Of a stretch of 64,000 bases of DNA, positions 32,883 to 42,166 are shown in pieces; the first letter of the stretch is position 1; every line of letters starts with the position of its first letter. Both the position numbers and the translations under genes were made by a program. The notes under the pieces were generated by a model that ran no database searches, was not told where the DNA came from, and worked only from the letters and a program-made list of their open reading frames with translations. Origin of the DNA: Thermovirga lienii DSM 17291 (GTDB taxonomy: Bacteria; Synergistota; Synergistia; Synergistales; Thermovirgaceae); the NCBI GenBank assembly GCA_000233775.1, contig CP003096.1, positions 744,001-808,000 on the forward strand, given 5' to 3'.

Positions 32883-33593
32883 GTGGTTATGAGTTTATCT
32901 GTAGAGCTTTTAGCTTTCACCCCTGAGCCAGATAAGGTTGTGGCTGCATCTGCGAGGCTTTGTTATAGTGATGTGTCAGCGTGCAGTCTTAAGGAAGGTA
33001 TGGACGAGCGAAAGAGCGAGAAGCTTCTTGAGCATTTGCTTAAATCGGGGCACATGTCTCCCTTTGAGCATGTTGCCTTCACTTTTGCTATGGATGGCCT
33101 AAGTAGAGTGTGCACCCATCAACTTGTAAGGCACAGACTGGCCAGTTACTCTCAACAAAGCCAAAGATACGTGCTGATGGGAAATCCACAGGTGGTAGTA
33201 CCCCCCTCGATAGCAGAAGATGCTGCCTTGAGGGAAAGGTATATGGAGATGGTCCAAAAAAGTTTCGACACGTACAAGTTGCTTGTGGAGAGTGGAGTTC
33301 CAAAGGAGGATGCGAGATATATATTGCCTCATTCATGGGAGACTCGTATAGTGGTTACCATGAACGCCAGAGAACTTCACCACTTTTTCGGTCTGAGGCT
33401 TTGTAAACGAGCTCAATGGGAGATCCGTGAGGTCGCCAGGCGGATGTTGGCCTTGGCCAGGGAGAAAGCACCAATGATATTTAATATGGCAGGCCCAGCA
33501 TGTGTTGTTTCTGGAAAATGTAAGGAGGCAACCTCGTGTGGTAATCCTTATACAACTGTAGAGGAAGTACTGGCGGATGTCCTTGATTTTTAG
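32883..33593 (+). CDS. thyX: Flavin-dependent thymidylate synthase
   Basis: Makes dTMP from dUMP with methylene-tetrahydrofolate and FAD. The ThyX signature RHR-x7-S is present (RHRLASYSQQSQRY, about residues 81-94), with PHSWETRIVVTMNARELHHFFGLR in the C-terminal half. 236 residues, normal. GTG at 32883 or ATG at 32889; neither has a strong ribosome site. It overlaps the next gene by 17 bases. Works in series with Dut (14205). Confidence 0.96.
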   Translation: MVMSLSVELLAFTPEPDKVVAASARLCYSDVSACSLKEGMDERKSEKLLEHLLKSGHMSPFEHVAFTFAMDGLSRVCTHQLVRHRLASYSQQSQRYVLMGNPQVVVPPSIAEDAALRERYMEMVQKSFDTYKLLVESGVPKEDARYILPHSWETRIVVTMNARELHHFFGLRLCKRAQWEIREVARRMLALAREKAPMIFNMAGPACVVSGKCKEATSCGNPYTTVEEVLADVLDF

Positions 33594-34551
33594 CTATATA
33601 ACAAGATTCATTTACTTCTTTCTTTTTTCCTTGAATGCGGAGCATGAGGTTCCTGTGGGAGGACAGGCAGTACTCGAAGGAGTCCTCATGAAGGGACCTG
33701 CAAGGTGGGGGCTTGCGGTCCGAACTCCAAAGGGTGATATTTGGACTAAAACTTGGGCCAACAGGCCTTGGACAAGCAAAGGTTTGTGGAAATTGCCCAT
33801 TTTAAGGGGTTTGGCCGTAATGGCAGAGATGCTATGTACCGGTGCCAAAGCCCTTTCTCTTTCCGCGGAGGTAGCCCTTCCAGAGGATGAATCTATAGGT
33901 AAAGGAGGGTTCATCCTTTCTGTCGTCATAGCGGTCGTGGCAGTAATAGCATTTTTTGTGGTCTTGCCTCTTTTGATGTCCGATTGGGTAGTAAATTTTT
34001 TGGGTGCCTCTGAAGGGGCAGGAAGGGTTATCGAGGGAATTGCGAGAGGAGCCATTTTTGTTGGTTATGTGGCGTTTATTGGAATGTGGAAAGATATTAG
34101 GCGTGTGTTCGCTTATCACGGGGCAGAGCACAAGACCATAAATGCCTATGAAAATGGGAGTGAGCTCACACCTCTGAATGTAAGTTGTTTTTCCAGGATT
34201 CATCCGAGATGTGGGACCTCCTTTCTCTTGGTTGTAGTAATAGTTAGTGTAGTGGTTTTTTCAGCGATACCTACTGAAGGGCTCGCCATGAGGATTGGCT
34301 CTAGGGTTCTACTGCTTCCTTTTGTTATAGGCATATCCTATGAGATAATAAGATGGTGTGGAAGAAAGGGAACATTAGGCAGGATTTTTATGTCTCCCAC
34401 CCTTTGGCTGCAGTATCTTACGACGAGGGAACCAGACTTGGAACAATTGGAGGTCGCCATAACGGCGCTGAAGGTAGCTCTGGGGAGCGAAGAAGAAAGC
34501 TATAACCAAGAACCGGACGGTGATGTTGATGGACCTGTCGAAAAAACTTAA
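33577..34551 (+). CDS. DUF1385 family membrane protein (YqhQ-like)
   Basis: 324 residues. Family blocks: [17 protein letters not shown] near the start, [13 protein letters not shown], and [14 protein letters not shown] with [13 protein letters not shown]. About four membrane spans (about 110-135, 150-170, 212-232, 245-265) lie between the motifs. Function unknown. It usually precedes prfA, as here. The ATG at 33577 lies inside thyX without a clear ribosome site, and a start near 33634 is also possible. The final 32 bases overlap prfA. Confidence 0.9.
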   Translation: MSLIFSYITRFIYFFLFSLNAEHEVPVGGQAVLEGVLMKGPARWGLAVRTPKGDIWTKTWANRPWTSKGLWKLPILRGLAVMAEMLCTGAKALSLSAEVALPEDESIGKGGFILSVVIAVVAVIAFFVVLPLLMSDWVVNFLGASEGAGRVIEGIARGAIFVGYVAFIGMWKDIRRVFAYHGAEHKTINAYENGSELTPLNVSCFSRIHPRCGTSFLLVVVIVSVVVFSAIPTEGLAMRIGSRVLLLPFVIGISYEIIRWCGRKGTLGRIFMSPTLWLQYLTTREPDLEQLEVAITALKVALGSEEESYNQEPDGDVDGPVEKT

Positions 34552-35602
34552 AGAAGTTGAGGAAACCTACAAGGAAATAGAGAAAAAACTAGCTGATCCT
34601 CAGTACATATCTGATCCAAAGGAGTTGCAGAAGCTTGCCAAGAAGCACGCAACCCTTGAGGAGATAGTCCAAACTTACAGACAGTACAAAGAGGTGGTCG
34701 ATAGAATATCTGAAGCCAGATCGCTGCTTCATGCAAGCGATAAGGAGCTGGCAGAAATGGCCCAAGAAGAGCTCCGTGAGTTGGAACCCGAAGAAGAGAG
34801 GTTGACTGAGAGGTTAAAGGTCTTGCTCTTGCCTAAGGACCCCAATGACGATAAGAGCGTAATAATGGAGATAAGAGCTGGTGCAGGTGGAGACGAGGCT
34901 GCTCTTTTTGCCGGAGACCTGTACAGGATGTACACTCGCTTTGCTGAGCGAAAGGGATGGAACACTGAAATAATGACCATGCACGAAACAGGTATAGGGG
35001 GCTACAAGGAAGTGGTCTTCAGGATAGATGGGGTTGGTGCTTACAGTCAGCTCAAGTACGAAAGCGGAGTCCACAGAGTACAAAGAGTGCCTGTTACTGA
35101 ATCCAGCGGTCGTATACATACATCGACAGCCACCGTGGCTGTACTACCAGAGGCAGAGGACGTGGATGTTGAGATTCGAGAAGAGGATTTGAAGATAGAC
35201 ACCTACAGGGCAAGCGGAGCTGGAGGACAACATGTCAACATGACTGACTCTGCGGTGCGTATTACCCACCTTCCTACAGGTATAGTTGTTACGTGCCAAG
35301 ACGAACGGTCCCAGATAAAAAACAGAGCAAAAGCTATGAAGCTTTTGAGAGCCAAGCTATTAGATAACGAAATTCAAAAACAAACAGCTGAATTGGCTGC
35401 GGAAAGAAAAGGGCAGATTGGCACTGGGGATCGTTCTGAGAGGATTCGAACATACAATTTTCCACAGAACAGGGTAACCGATCATAGGATAGGCTTGACC
35501 TTGTACAAGCTGGATCAGATGCTGGATGGAGACCTGGACGAGATGATTTCAGCCCTTATAATAGCGGATCAGTCGGAGAAACTTAAGGCCTTGGAGAGTT
35601 AG
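34520..35602 (+). CDS. prfA: Peptide chain release factor 1
   Basis: Releases peptides at UAA and UAG. GGQ loop ([18 protein letters not shown]) near residue 235 and the codon-reading P-x-T motif as PVT in [15 protein letters not shown], which points to RF1 and not RF2. 360 residues, normal. Several starts cluster at 34520-34529 inside the DUF1385 gene. Followed by prmC, the methylase of its GGQ glutamine. Confidence 0.95.
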   Translation: MMLMDLSKKLKEVEETYKEIEKKLADPQYISDPKELQKLAKKHATLEEIVQTYRQYKEVVDRISEARSLLHASDKELAEMAQEELRELEPEEERLTERLKVLLLPKDPNDDKSVIMEIRAGAGGDEAALFAGDLYRMYTRFAERKGWNTEIMTMHETGIGGYKEVVFRIDGVGAYSQLKYESGVHRVQRVPVTESSGRIHTSTATVAVLPEAEDVDVEIREEDLKIDTYRASGAGGQHVNMTDSAVRITHLPTGIVVTCQDERSQIKNRAKAMKLLRAKLLDNEIQKQTAELAAERKGQIGTGDRSERIRTYNFPQNRVTDHRIGLTLYKLDQMLDGDLDEMISALIIADQSEKLKALES

Positions 35603-35605
35603 ATA

Positions 35606-36454
35606 ATGAATCTGGGCGAGGCGAGATCAAAGGCTTTGGATGTGCTCTCGTCAATAGGTGTATCAAACCCCTTTCTGGAAGCAGATTTCATTCTGGAGTG
35701 GGTTATGGGTAAGGGAAAAAGCTTTATTCATAGCCATCCTGAATACTTGCTCAATGATAGGGAGGAAGAAAAGCTTAAGGAAATTCTGGACAGGAGATCC
35801 AACAGGGAGCCTTGGCAGTATATAGCAGGAGAGGCGGAGTTTTGGGGACTGCCGTTTAAAGTAGGACCGGGCTGTCTAGTACCCAGACCTGATACAGAGG
35901 TGCTGGTTGAGGCTGCATTGGAAGTGATTGACGAAGGGGTTTTTATTGATTGGGGAACAGGCAGTGGCTGTATAACTGCTGCATTGCTTTCAGAGAGGCC
36001 TACATGCAGGGGAATCGCTGTGGATTCCTCCGCTAGGGCATTATGGTATGCCTGGCAAAACTTTAAGAATCTAGATGTTTTGGATAGGGTACTTATTTGG
36101 CATTCCAGCGGGGGATGGGACCTGCCTAAATCATGTGAGAAAGTCGATTTAATAGTGAGCAATCCCCCTTATATACCCACCAATGAGATACCGGGCTTGA
36201 TGCCGGAAGTACGGCTTTACGAGCCGCTAGAAGCTTTGGATGGCGGAAGTGATGGGCTTAAATTTTACAGATTTTTGTTCTCTGTTGCCGAAAAAATTCT
36301 TGGCCGTGGAGGCTACCTTGCCCTGGAGGTTGGTTCTTCGCTACAATGCGACCGATTGTCACTCCTTGGTGGCAAGCTGTTTCAATTAGTCGATGTTAAG
36401 AAAGACCTATCAGGAATGGATAGAGTCATGGTCTTTAAAAGAAGGCAAACGTAA
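35606..36454 (+). CDS. prmC: Release factor glutamine methyltransferase
   Basis: Methylates the GGQ glutamine of release factors. An N-terminal helical domain (about 1-80) precedes the SAM-binding core: DWGTGSGCITAALL (motif I, about 110) and the NPPY motif (VSNPPYIPT, near 190) that holds the amide. 282 residues. ATG three bases after the prfA stop; conserved pairing. Confidence 0.95.
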   Translation: MNLGEARSKALDVLSSIGVSNPFLEADFILEWVMGKGKSFIHSHPEYLLNDREEEKLKEILDRRSNREPWQYIAGEAEFWGLPFKVGPGCLVPRPDTEVLVEAALEVIDEGVFIDWGTGSGCITAALLSERPTCRGIAVDSSARALWYAWQNFKNLDVLDRVLIWHSSGGWDLPKSCEKVDLIVSNPPYIPTNEIPGLMPEVRLYEPLEALDGGSDGLKFYRFLFSVAEKILGRGGYLALEVGSSLQCDRLSLLGGKLFQLVDVKKDLSGMDRVMVFKRRQT

Positions 36455-36496
36455 ACCCCATTGAGAAAGAAGAACGTTGCAAAAGGAGGAATAGCA

Positions 36497-37687
36497 ATGG
36501 AAAAGAGAGAATTGGTCATCATAGGAGCTGGACCGGCCGGGCTTACTGCCGCAATCTATGGAAGAAGATCTGGACTTGATGTGTTGGTTTTGGAGAAGGG
36601 CGTCCCAGGAGGCCAGATAAACCTAACAGATGAAATAGAAAACTGGACGGGTGTAATCCATGCTTCCGGTCCAGAGTTGGCTGAATCCTTCAGAAAGCAC
36701 GCTGAGCATTTTGGTCCAGAGTTCAGGGAGGCCGAGGTTCAGAAAATAGAGATCAAGGATGGATCCAAGTTGGTTGTAACCGATAATGGCACGATCGAAG
36801 CCGAGGCGATAATAGTCGCTACAGGAGCTAAATTCAAAAAACTAGGCGTACCTGGAGAGGAAGAGTTCACTGGTCGAGGCGTAAGTTATTGTGCCGTGTG
36901 TGATGGAGCCTTCTTCGAGGAACAGGAAGTTGCGGTGATAGGAGGAGGCAACACGGCAGTAGAGGAAGCTTTATATTTGACCCAGTTTGCATCCAAGGTT
37001 TACATAATTCACCGTAGAGACAGCTTCAGGGCCGATAAAGTTGCGGTAGAAAGAGCTATGACCAACGATAAGATAGAGGTCATTTGGAATACCGTGGTGA
37101 AGGAGATCGCAGGGGATGACATGGTGACTCACCTTGTGCTGCATAACGTTAAAACTCAAGAGGATTCAAAGTTGCCGGTCGCAGGTGTATTCGTCTTTGT
37201 CGGAATGGAGCCTAATTCCAAGTTTTTGGGAGACATGGTCGATGCGGCTCCTGGCGGTTGGATAAAGACCAATGAGAAAATGGAGACTTCTGTTGAGGGC
37301 ATATTTGCGGCTGGTGACGTAAGGGATAAATACCTGAGACAAGTGATAACAGCTGCAGGTGATGGAGCAACTGCAGCGATGGCTGCTTACGCTTACATCG
37401 CGGAACAGCTGCACCTGAGGCAGAAAGTCTTTGAGCCTGAGCACGCGTTCATATTCCTCTATTCCAGCATCGATGAAGCTCAAATGAGCTTGGTATCTCA
37501 ACTGGAAGAATTGACCTCTCACGTTAAGGATCTGGCTCTGATTGACGGATATAAGAACGCCCGTATGGTTGAGAAATTAGGTGTAAAGAGTATGCCTGTT
37601 TTACTTGAGCTTTCAAAAGGAAATATTCTCAGATCAGAAAAGATAGAAAGCCTTGAGGACGCAAGAAAGTTCATAGGGATCAACTAA
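36497..37687 (+). CDS. trxB: Thioredoxin reductase with C-terminal thioredoxin-like domain lacking CxxC
   Basis: Residues 1-310 are a complete low-molecular-weight thioredoxin reductase: FAD site GAGPAG (10-15), redox pair Cys132/Cys135 (CAVC), NADPH site GGGNTAVEEAL and the C-terminal FAD motif AAGDVRDKYLRQ. Residues 313-396 add a thioredoxin-fold-like stretch (AFIFLYSS..., ALIDGYKNARMVEKLGVKSMPVLLEL) with the cis-proline region SMPVLL. The CxxC position reads SSIDEAQ, so the tail has no redox site. Start ATG at 36497 behind AAAGGAGG. Confidence 0.9.
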   Translation: MEKRELVIIGAGPAGLTAAIYGRRSGLDVLVLEKGVPGGQINLTDEIENWTGVIHASGPELAESFRKHAEHFGPEFREAEVQKIEIKDGSKLVVTDNGTIEAEAIIVATGAKFKKLGVPGEEEFTGRGVSYCAVCDGAFFEEQEVAVIGGGNTAVEEALYLTQFASKVYIIHRRDSFRADKVAVERAMTNDKIEVIWNTVVKEIAGDDMVTHLVLHNVKTQEDSKLPVAGVFVFVGMEPNSKFLGDMVDAAPGGWIKTNEKMETSVEGIFAAGDVRDKYLRQVITAAGDGATAAMAAYAYIAEQLHLRQKVFEPEHAFIFLYSSIDEAQMSLVSQLEELTSHVKDLALIDGYKNARMVEKLGVKSMPVLLELSKGNILRSEKIESLEDARKFIGIN

Positions 37688-37697
37688 AAGGCTATTA

Positions 37698-37730
37698 TGG
37701 AGGCAGGGAAGGTGTCTGGCCCTGCCTCCA
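37698..37730 (+). terminator. Hairpin after trxB
   Basis: Perfect 11-base stem (37698-37708 with 37720-37730), 11-base loop, no T run. Possible weak terminator or mRNA end. Confidence 0.5.
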
Positions 37731-37758
37731 CATTCGAACACTGGAAGGGGGGATGGTG

Positions 37759-38691
37759 ATGATAATAACCGTCACGCTTAACCCAGCAGTTGATGAAGAG
37801 TATGTTGTTCCAGAATTTAGACCAGGTGGTTGGTTTAGAGCTAGTGAGACCAATAGGTCTGCGGGAGGCAAGGGAGTAAATGTGTCGTTGATACTTTCCC
37901 AGTTAGGTTATTCCTCTGCGGCAATGGGGTTCCTTGCTGGTTTCAACGGTGAGTTTATAAGGGATGAACTAAGGAAAAAACGCATAACTACCAATTTTGT
38001 CCATGTGAGGGGCGAAACCCGCACTAATGTGTACATAGTGGACGAAATTGGCCATGTGGAGACAGGAATAACCGAAAGCGGACCATACATTCCTGAAGGA
38101 GCTCTAGCAAGGTTTCTGAATAACTACGATAGAATGTTGACAAGAGCGAAGTTTGTTTACATAGGAGGCTCACTACCACCAGGGGCTCCTCAAGATATAT
38201 ATAGGGAACTAGTGGTCCGGGCAAAAAACAAGGGCATCGTCACCCTAGTTGATGCAGCTGGGCCTTCCTTGATGGAGGCTTTGGAAGTTGGGCCAAGCAT
38301 AGCCAAGATAGATCGACGCTTTATAAACCAAATGGCTGGAATATCCCTTACTTCTTTGGACAGCCTTATATCGCTGGTTTCCAAAGTGCATGAATATGGA
38401 GTTGAATGGGCCACCACATCTTATCGAGCTTATGGGGAAGTTTTTTTTACTCCTAAAGGAGTATACCTTGCCGAGTTCGGCAGAAAAGGCCTTGTGTCCA
38501 TGTTTGGTGCAGGCGAAGCCCTGATGGCAGGATTGATTGTAGGTTTCATAGAGGGTATGGATGTAGAGGATGTTATTCGATTCTCCATGGCTTGCGCATG
38601 GGAAGATGCACTTCATATAGAAAAAGGGGTTTCTAGCAGGGAAAAAGTGGAAGATTTAATGAAGGAAGTGACGTTGGAAAAGATTTCATGA
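37759..38691 (+). CDS. PfkB/1-phosphofructokinase-like protein with altered catalytic motifs
   Basis: 310 residues with the overall order of 1-phosphofructokinases: ITVTLNPAVDEEY, SAGGKGVNVSLILSQLG, GGSLPPGAP. However, the anion-hole/catalytic motif GAGD-S is GAGEALMAG, so the base Asp is Glu. The KPN-x-x-E motif is AKIDRRF, and the ATP-binding SLG-x-x-G stretch is TSYRAYG. Kinase activity is therefore doubtful; a ligand-binding or regulatory role is possible. The ATG at 37759 lies seven bases after AAGGGGGG. Four-base overlap with the phosphatase gene suggests a joint unit. Confidence 0.82.
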   Translation: MIITVTLNPAVDEEYVVPEFRPGGWFRASETNRSAGGKGVNVSLILSQLGYSSAAMGFLAGFNGEFIRDELRKKRITTNFVHVRGETRTNVYIVDEIGHVETGITESGPYIPEGALARFLNNYDRMLTRAKFVYIGGSLPPGAPQDIYRELVVRAKNKGIVTLVDAAGPSLMEALEVGPSIAKIDRRFINQMAGISLTSLDSLISLVSKVHEYGVEWATTSYRAYGEVFFTPKGVYLAEFGRKGLVSMFGAGEALMAGLIVGFIEGMDVEDVIRFSMACAWEDALHIEKGVSSREKVEDLMKEVTLEKIS

Positions 38692-39257
38692 TGTTCTCCA
38701 AAGGTGTATTTTCTGATAATAAAGAAAGAAAGTTTATGGTTTTCGTCTGTACAGGAAACACCTGTCGCAGTCCAATGGCCGAGGGAATAGCGAACTATCT
38801 CTTCCAGAAAGAGGGCCTTGCTGGGAGATGGTATGCCTTATCGGCTGGTACTGCAGTGTACGGGAGATATCCAGCTGCTTCCTGCGCTATAGAGGTAATG
38901 AGGGAGTTTGGGGTTGATATCTCAGCCCACAGGACGAAAAGCGTTAGGGAGTTGCCTTTGTTTGATGACGCCGTTTTCGTAGGTATGACTGGGGCTCATG
39001 TTCAGGCGGTCATAGCAGAAGGTGTGTGCCATAAAAGCAACGCTATAAGGTTGTTTGATCTGTACTTGAAATGTGGAGGGAGCAAGGAAAGCGCCTCTTC
39101 CATGTTCTTATGTGATAATGGGGACGTTCCTGATCCTGTCGGAAGCAGTTATAAAATCTATCTTGACACTGCAATGACCATAAGGAAATTACTCCTACCA
39201 GTAATTGAGACAATACGGCAATCCCACGGTAATCTACCTCTTTCCACCTTCGTATAA
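38688..39257 (+). CDS. Low-molecular-weight phosphatase, arginine-phosphatase-like
   Basis: 189 residues. The P-loop CTGNTCRS (Cys21-Ser28) carries Thr25 where tyrosine phosphatases have Ile or Leu; in Bacillus YwlE that threonine gives selectivity for phospho-arginine. The general acid loop is DVPDPVGSS. An insert (about 120-140) and a longer C-terminal tail set it apart from the ~150-residue norm. No arginine kinase McsB gene is in the window. Translationally coupled to the PfkB-like gene. Confidence 0.85.
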   Translation: MMFSKGVFSDNKERKFMVFVCTGNTCRSPMAEGIANYLFQKEGLAGRWYALSAGTAVYGRYPAASCAIEVMREFGVDISAHRTKSVRELPLFDDAVFVGMTGAHVQAVIAEGVCHKSNAIRLFDLYLKCGGSKESASSMFLCDNGDVPDPVGSSYKIYLDTAMTIRKLLLPVIETIRQSHGNLPLSTFV

Positions 39258-39333
39258 AGTGTTTCAATGAACAACTTGATGAATTAGAATTAGTAAAAGT
39301 GGTTTTCTATATTTCTTGGAGGTCATGATAATT

Positions 39334-40419
39334 TTGGGCAAATTGATTGGTAGGGCCGTTTTTGCATTGGCCGTTTTGATCTTGACAGGGTTTGTTTTGA
39401 GTGGCTCGTCTTTTGCTCATTCGGATGACGAGGATAAGTTGGGCGAGAAAGTAGCAAAGGAAGTTGAACAGCGTTGGGAGGTAGTGACTGACCCTTATAA
39501 GGTTGCCCTTGCGGAGATGGTCCTTGATAAATGTGCGCCCTTTGCGGAAAGAAAACTGAATTACAGGATAAAGGTGATAGAAGAAAAGTCCCCTAACGCC
39601 TTTGCCATTCCGGGAGGCAGGATTTACATCACCACAGGCATGCTGGATTTCGCCAGAAGCGACGATGAACTTGCTGCAGTCATTGCTCATGAGATCGTCC
39701 ATTCGGACAAAAACCATATACTCCGCCAAGCGTCCAGGAACCAAAAGTTGACCATTGGGGCCCTTTTGGTGGCTGTGGCCTCCAAAGGTCAGGGGGCAGT
39801 GATGCTTTTGGCTAATCTTGCGCAGGTTGCCATAATGAACGCTTACAGCAGGGATTTCGAGAGGGAAGCGGACCTAGGGGCCCTTCACATATTACAAGAG
39901 GCAGGTTATGAACCCTCTGCTGCTGTAACCGTTCTTGAACGTTTGAAGATGGAGCAACTGAAACGACCGTACGTGGACCCTGGTATTTTCATGGACCACC
40001 CTAAAACGGAAGAGAGGATAGATTACATCCTTAAGGCCATGGAAAAAGAGGGGTTACAGGTAAACAGAAAAATTCCATTGGGTTTGCTCAGAACCAAGGT
40101 TGTGGAGGTAGCGGAGCGTTATAATCTTTTGGTAGATGATCTGGTGGTGTGTTGGGGGCCCAAGGTGCCCGAGGTATTTGAAATCCTTGAACGCTTAGCC
40201 CATGTTATCGATGAAAACCTAAAGCTCGAGACTGCGCCTTACGATATTGCCATAATGGAGACCAAGGAAGGGAAAGCCTTGAGAATCGGTAGAGCCATAG
40301 CGCTATATAACAAGGACATGAGAGAAGGTATGCCCTCTCTTGAAGAAATAAGGAAGAGACTTGTGTTAGCCTTGGAGAATGCCAAGAAGCAACATCCCAC
40401 AGCAAATTATTTTAGATAA
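39334..40419 (+). CDS. M48-family metallopeptidase, exported
   Basis: 361 residues. Signal sequence at 1-28 (hydrophobic, ending SSFA). The M48 core has IAHEIVHSDKNH for the HExxH zinc site and READLGALHIL with the third ligand Glu. The domain is followed by a ~130-residue C-terminal region without a motif I recognise. Relatives (BepA/LoiP type) work on envelope quality control. TTG at 39334 is best spaced from GGAGGT (39318-39323); the ATG at 39325 is too close. Its 3' end abuts dnaX. Confidence 0.88.
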   Translation: MGKLIGRAVFALAVLILTGFVLSGSSFAHSDDEDKLGEKVAKEVEQRWEVVTDPYKVALAEMVLDKCAPFAERKLNYRIKVIEEKSPNAFAIPGGRIYITTGMLDFARSDDELAAVIAHEIVHSDKNHILRQASRNQKLTIGALLVAVASKGQGAVMLLANLAQVAIMNAYSRDFEREADLGALHILQEAGYEPSAAVTVLERLKMEQLKRPYVDPGIFMDHPKTEERIDYILKAMEKEGLQVNRKIPLGLLRTKVVEVAERYNLLVDDLVVCWGPKVPEVFEILERLAHVIDENLKLETAPYDIAIMETKEGKALRIGRAIALYNKDMREGMPSLEEIRKRLVLALENAKKQHPTANYFR

Positions 40420-40432
40420 GGGGGCCAGGCCG

Positions 40433-42166
40433 ATGTCCCATATTACGTTATATCGTAAATACAGACCAAAGAGTTTCTCTCAGGTAGTAGGGCAGAACGC
40501 TGTTGTACAGGTAGTGAAAAACAAGATACTTTCTGGTAAGGTGCCCCATGCTTTCCTTTTTTCTGGTCCAAGAGGAAGCGGGAAGACTACTGTCGCAAGG
40601 CTCTTGGCCAAGGCCCTGAATTGCTCTAACCTATCCAATGAAGGGGAACCCTGTGGAGAGTGTAGCAGTTGTAAGGCCATAACCGAAGGCAGCAGTCTTG
40701 ATGTAATAGAGATAGACGGTGCCTCTCATAGGGGGATAGATAATATAAGGGAGCTTAAAGAACACGTATCCCTTGCTCCCTTTTCTTCCCCATATAAGGT
40801 ATACATAATAGATGAAGTTCACATGGTAACCACTGATGGATTCAATGCCCTCCTTAAAACCTTAGAGGAACCTCCATCTTATGTGGTGTTCGTTTTAGCC
40901 ACTACGGAGCCCAAAAAGGTCCCGGTGACCATAAGATCAAGATGTCAGCATGTGCCATTCCATAGAATCAAAAGCGGTGACATTGTAAACTGCCTTAAAA
41001 ATGTGCTTTTGCTTGAAGGTTGCGATGCTGATGACGATGCTCTGTGGGAAATAGCAAGGGAAGCCGATGGCTCCTTGCGCGATGCCTTGTCGATCCTGGA
41101 GCAGGCTTTAGCTTTTGCGGGAGAGGATAAGGTTTTGAGACTTGATGCAGTAAATTCCATGTTGGGTGGCGGCAGTCGCAAAGATATGGAAAGACTTATG
41201 GTTAAATTGCGCACTGACAAAAAAGAGGCGTTTTATTTTCTACAGCAACTTTTAAGTGCAGGACTTACGAGCAAGAGGCTTTTTGAGGGCCTTTACGAGC
41301 TGGCAAGAGATCTATGGGTTTTGGGGAAATGGGGCTCAAACTGTGAGGATGCTTTACCTATATCACAAGAGGAAAAAGATTTTCTCAAGGAAGAAATGGT
41401 CTTTTGGGAAACATCAGATCTTTGGAACATAATGAAATTCTGTGTTGACAACATCGCTAGAGCGAACCTAGGGGTCAGAAGCGATGTCGCTGCCAGCTTG
41501 GTGTTAGGTTTCTTCGAAGAGTTGAAGCCTGCGCAAACCCCGCGAGAGGCGGTTCCAAAAAGTCGAGAAGAAACCAAGCCGGAAGAGTCGAAACCTGTAA
41601 ATGCTAAAAGAGAAGATAATCTTTCCCCGAAGGCAGGTTGGGAAGGGTTCCACGAATGTTTCTATCCCGATGACATAATGATCTATTGTGCGTTGGCATC
41701 TGCTGAACCTGCATTTGGAGAGGGAAAGGTTGAAATCCAATTTTCTCTGGATCATAGATTGGCCTTTGAACTGTTGAAAATTCCTAGGAATCTCAGGAAA
41801 CTGAGGGATGGAGCCAAGAAGCTGTGGGAAGGGAAAAAAGTTTTGCTGCGCCTTGGGGATTGTTCCATTGACCTGGATGAAACAGACTTGCCTCAGGGTG
41901 ACTACGACCCAACTCCCAATATTGCGGAGGTCGTCTCAGAGCCAGGTCAGGGACACAGAAACGAGGACACAGCAAGCAAAACGAGAGAAAAAGTAGACCC
42001 TCCTTACGTAAAAAAACGAGACACAGAGCCTAAGAATGGAAATGGATTAAAAGATACAAACTTACGGAAGCTTATGCAGCTTATAAATGGAGAGATCTTA
42101 TTGATCAGAGAGGAAGACTCGATGGAAGCCAGCCAGGAAAGCGAGGAAGAGGTAGAAAATGAATAA
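40433..42166 (+). CDS. dnaX: DNA polymerase III subunits gamma/tau
   Basis: Clamp-loader ATPase of 577 residues. Walker A GPRGSGKT (45-52), zinc cysteines 64, 74, 77 and 80, DEVHMVTTDGFNALLKTLEEPP for Walker B, and the SRC sensor in IRSRCQ. The C-terminal third (about 360-577) is charged and low in family likeness, as in tau. An A AAA AAA heptamer in zero frame at 42010-42016 could allow a -1 shift to a TAA at 42031, giving a 533-residue form. The ATG at 40433 follows AAGGGGG. It overlaps dnaE by eight bases. Confidence 0.95.
   Translation: MSHITLYRKYRPKSFSQVVGQNAVVQVVKNKILSGKVPHAFLFSGPRGSGKTTVARLLAKALNCSNLSNEGEPCGECSSCKAITEGSSLDVIEIDGASHRGIDNIRELKEHVSLAPFSSPYKVYIIDEVHMVTTDGFNALLKTLEEPPSYVVFVLATTEPKKVPVTIRSRCQHVPFHRIKSGDIVNCLKNVLLLEGCDADDDALWEIAREADGSLRDALSILEQALAFAGEDKVLRLDAVNSMLGGGSRKDMERLMVKLRTDKKEAFYFLQQLLSAGLTSKRLFEGLYELARDLWVLGKWGSNCEDALPISQEEKDFLKEEMVFWETSDLWNIMKFCVDNIARANLGVRSDVAASLVLGFFEELKPAQTPREAVPKSREETKPEESKPVNAKREDNLSPKAGWEGFHECFYPDDIMIYCALASAEPAFGEGKVEIQFSLDHRLAFELLKIPRNLRKLRDGAKKLWEGKKVLLRLGDCSIDLDETDLPQGDYDPTPNIAEVVSEPGQGHRNEDTASKTREKVDPPYVKKRDTEPKNGNGLKDTNLRKLMQLINGEILLIREEDSMEASQESEEEVENE

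Noticed and set aside
41210-41230. Second slippery site in dnaX (CAAAAAAG)
   Set aside because: The base before the A6 run is C in the slip position, so the heptamer is not canonical.
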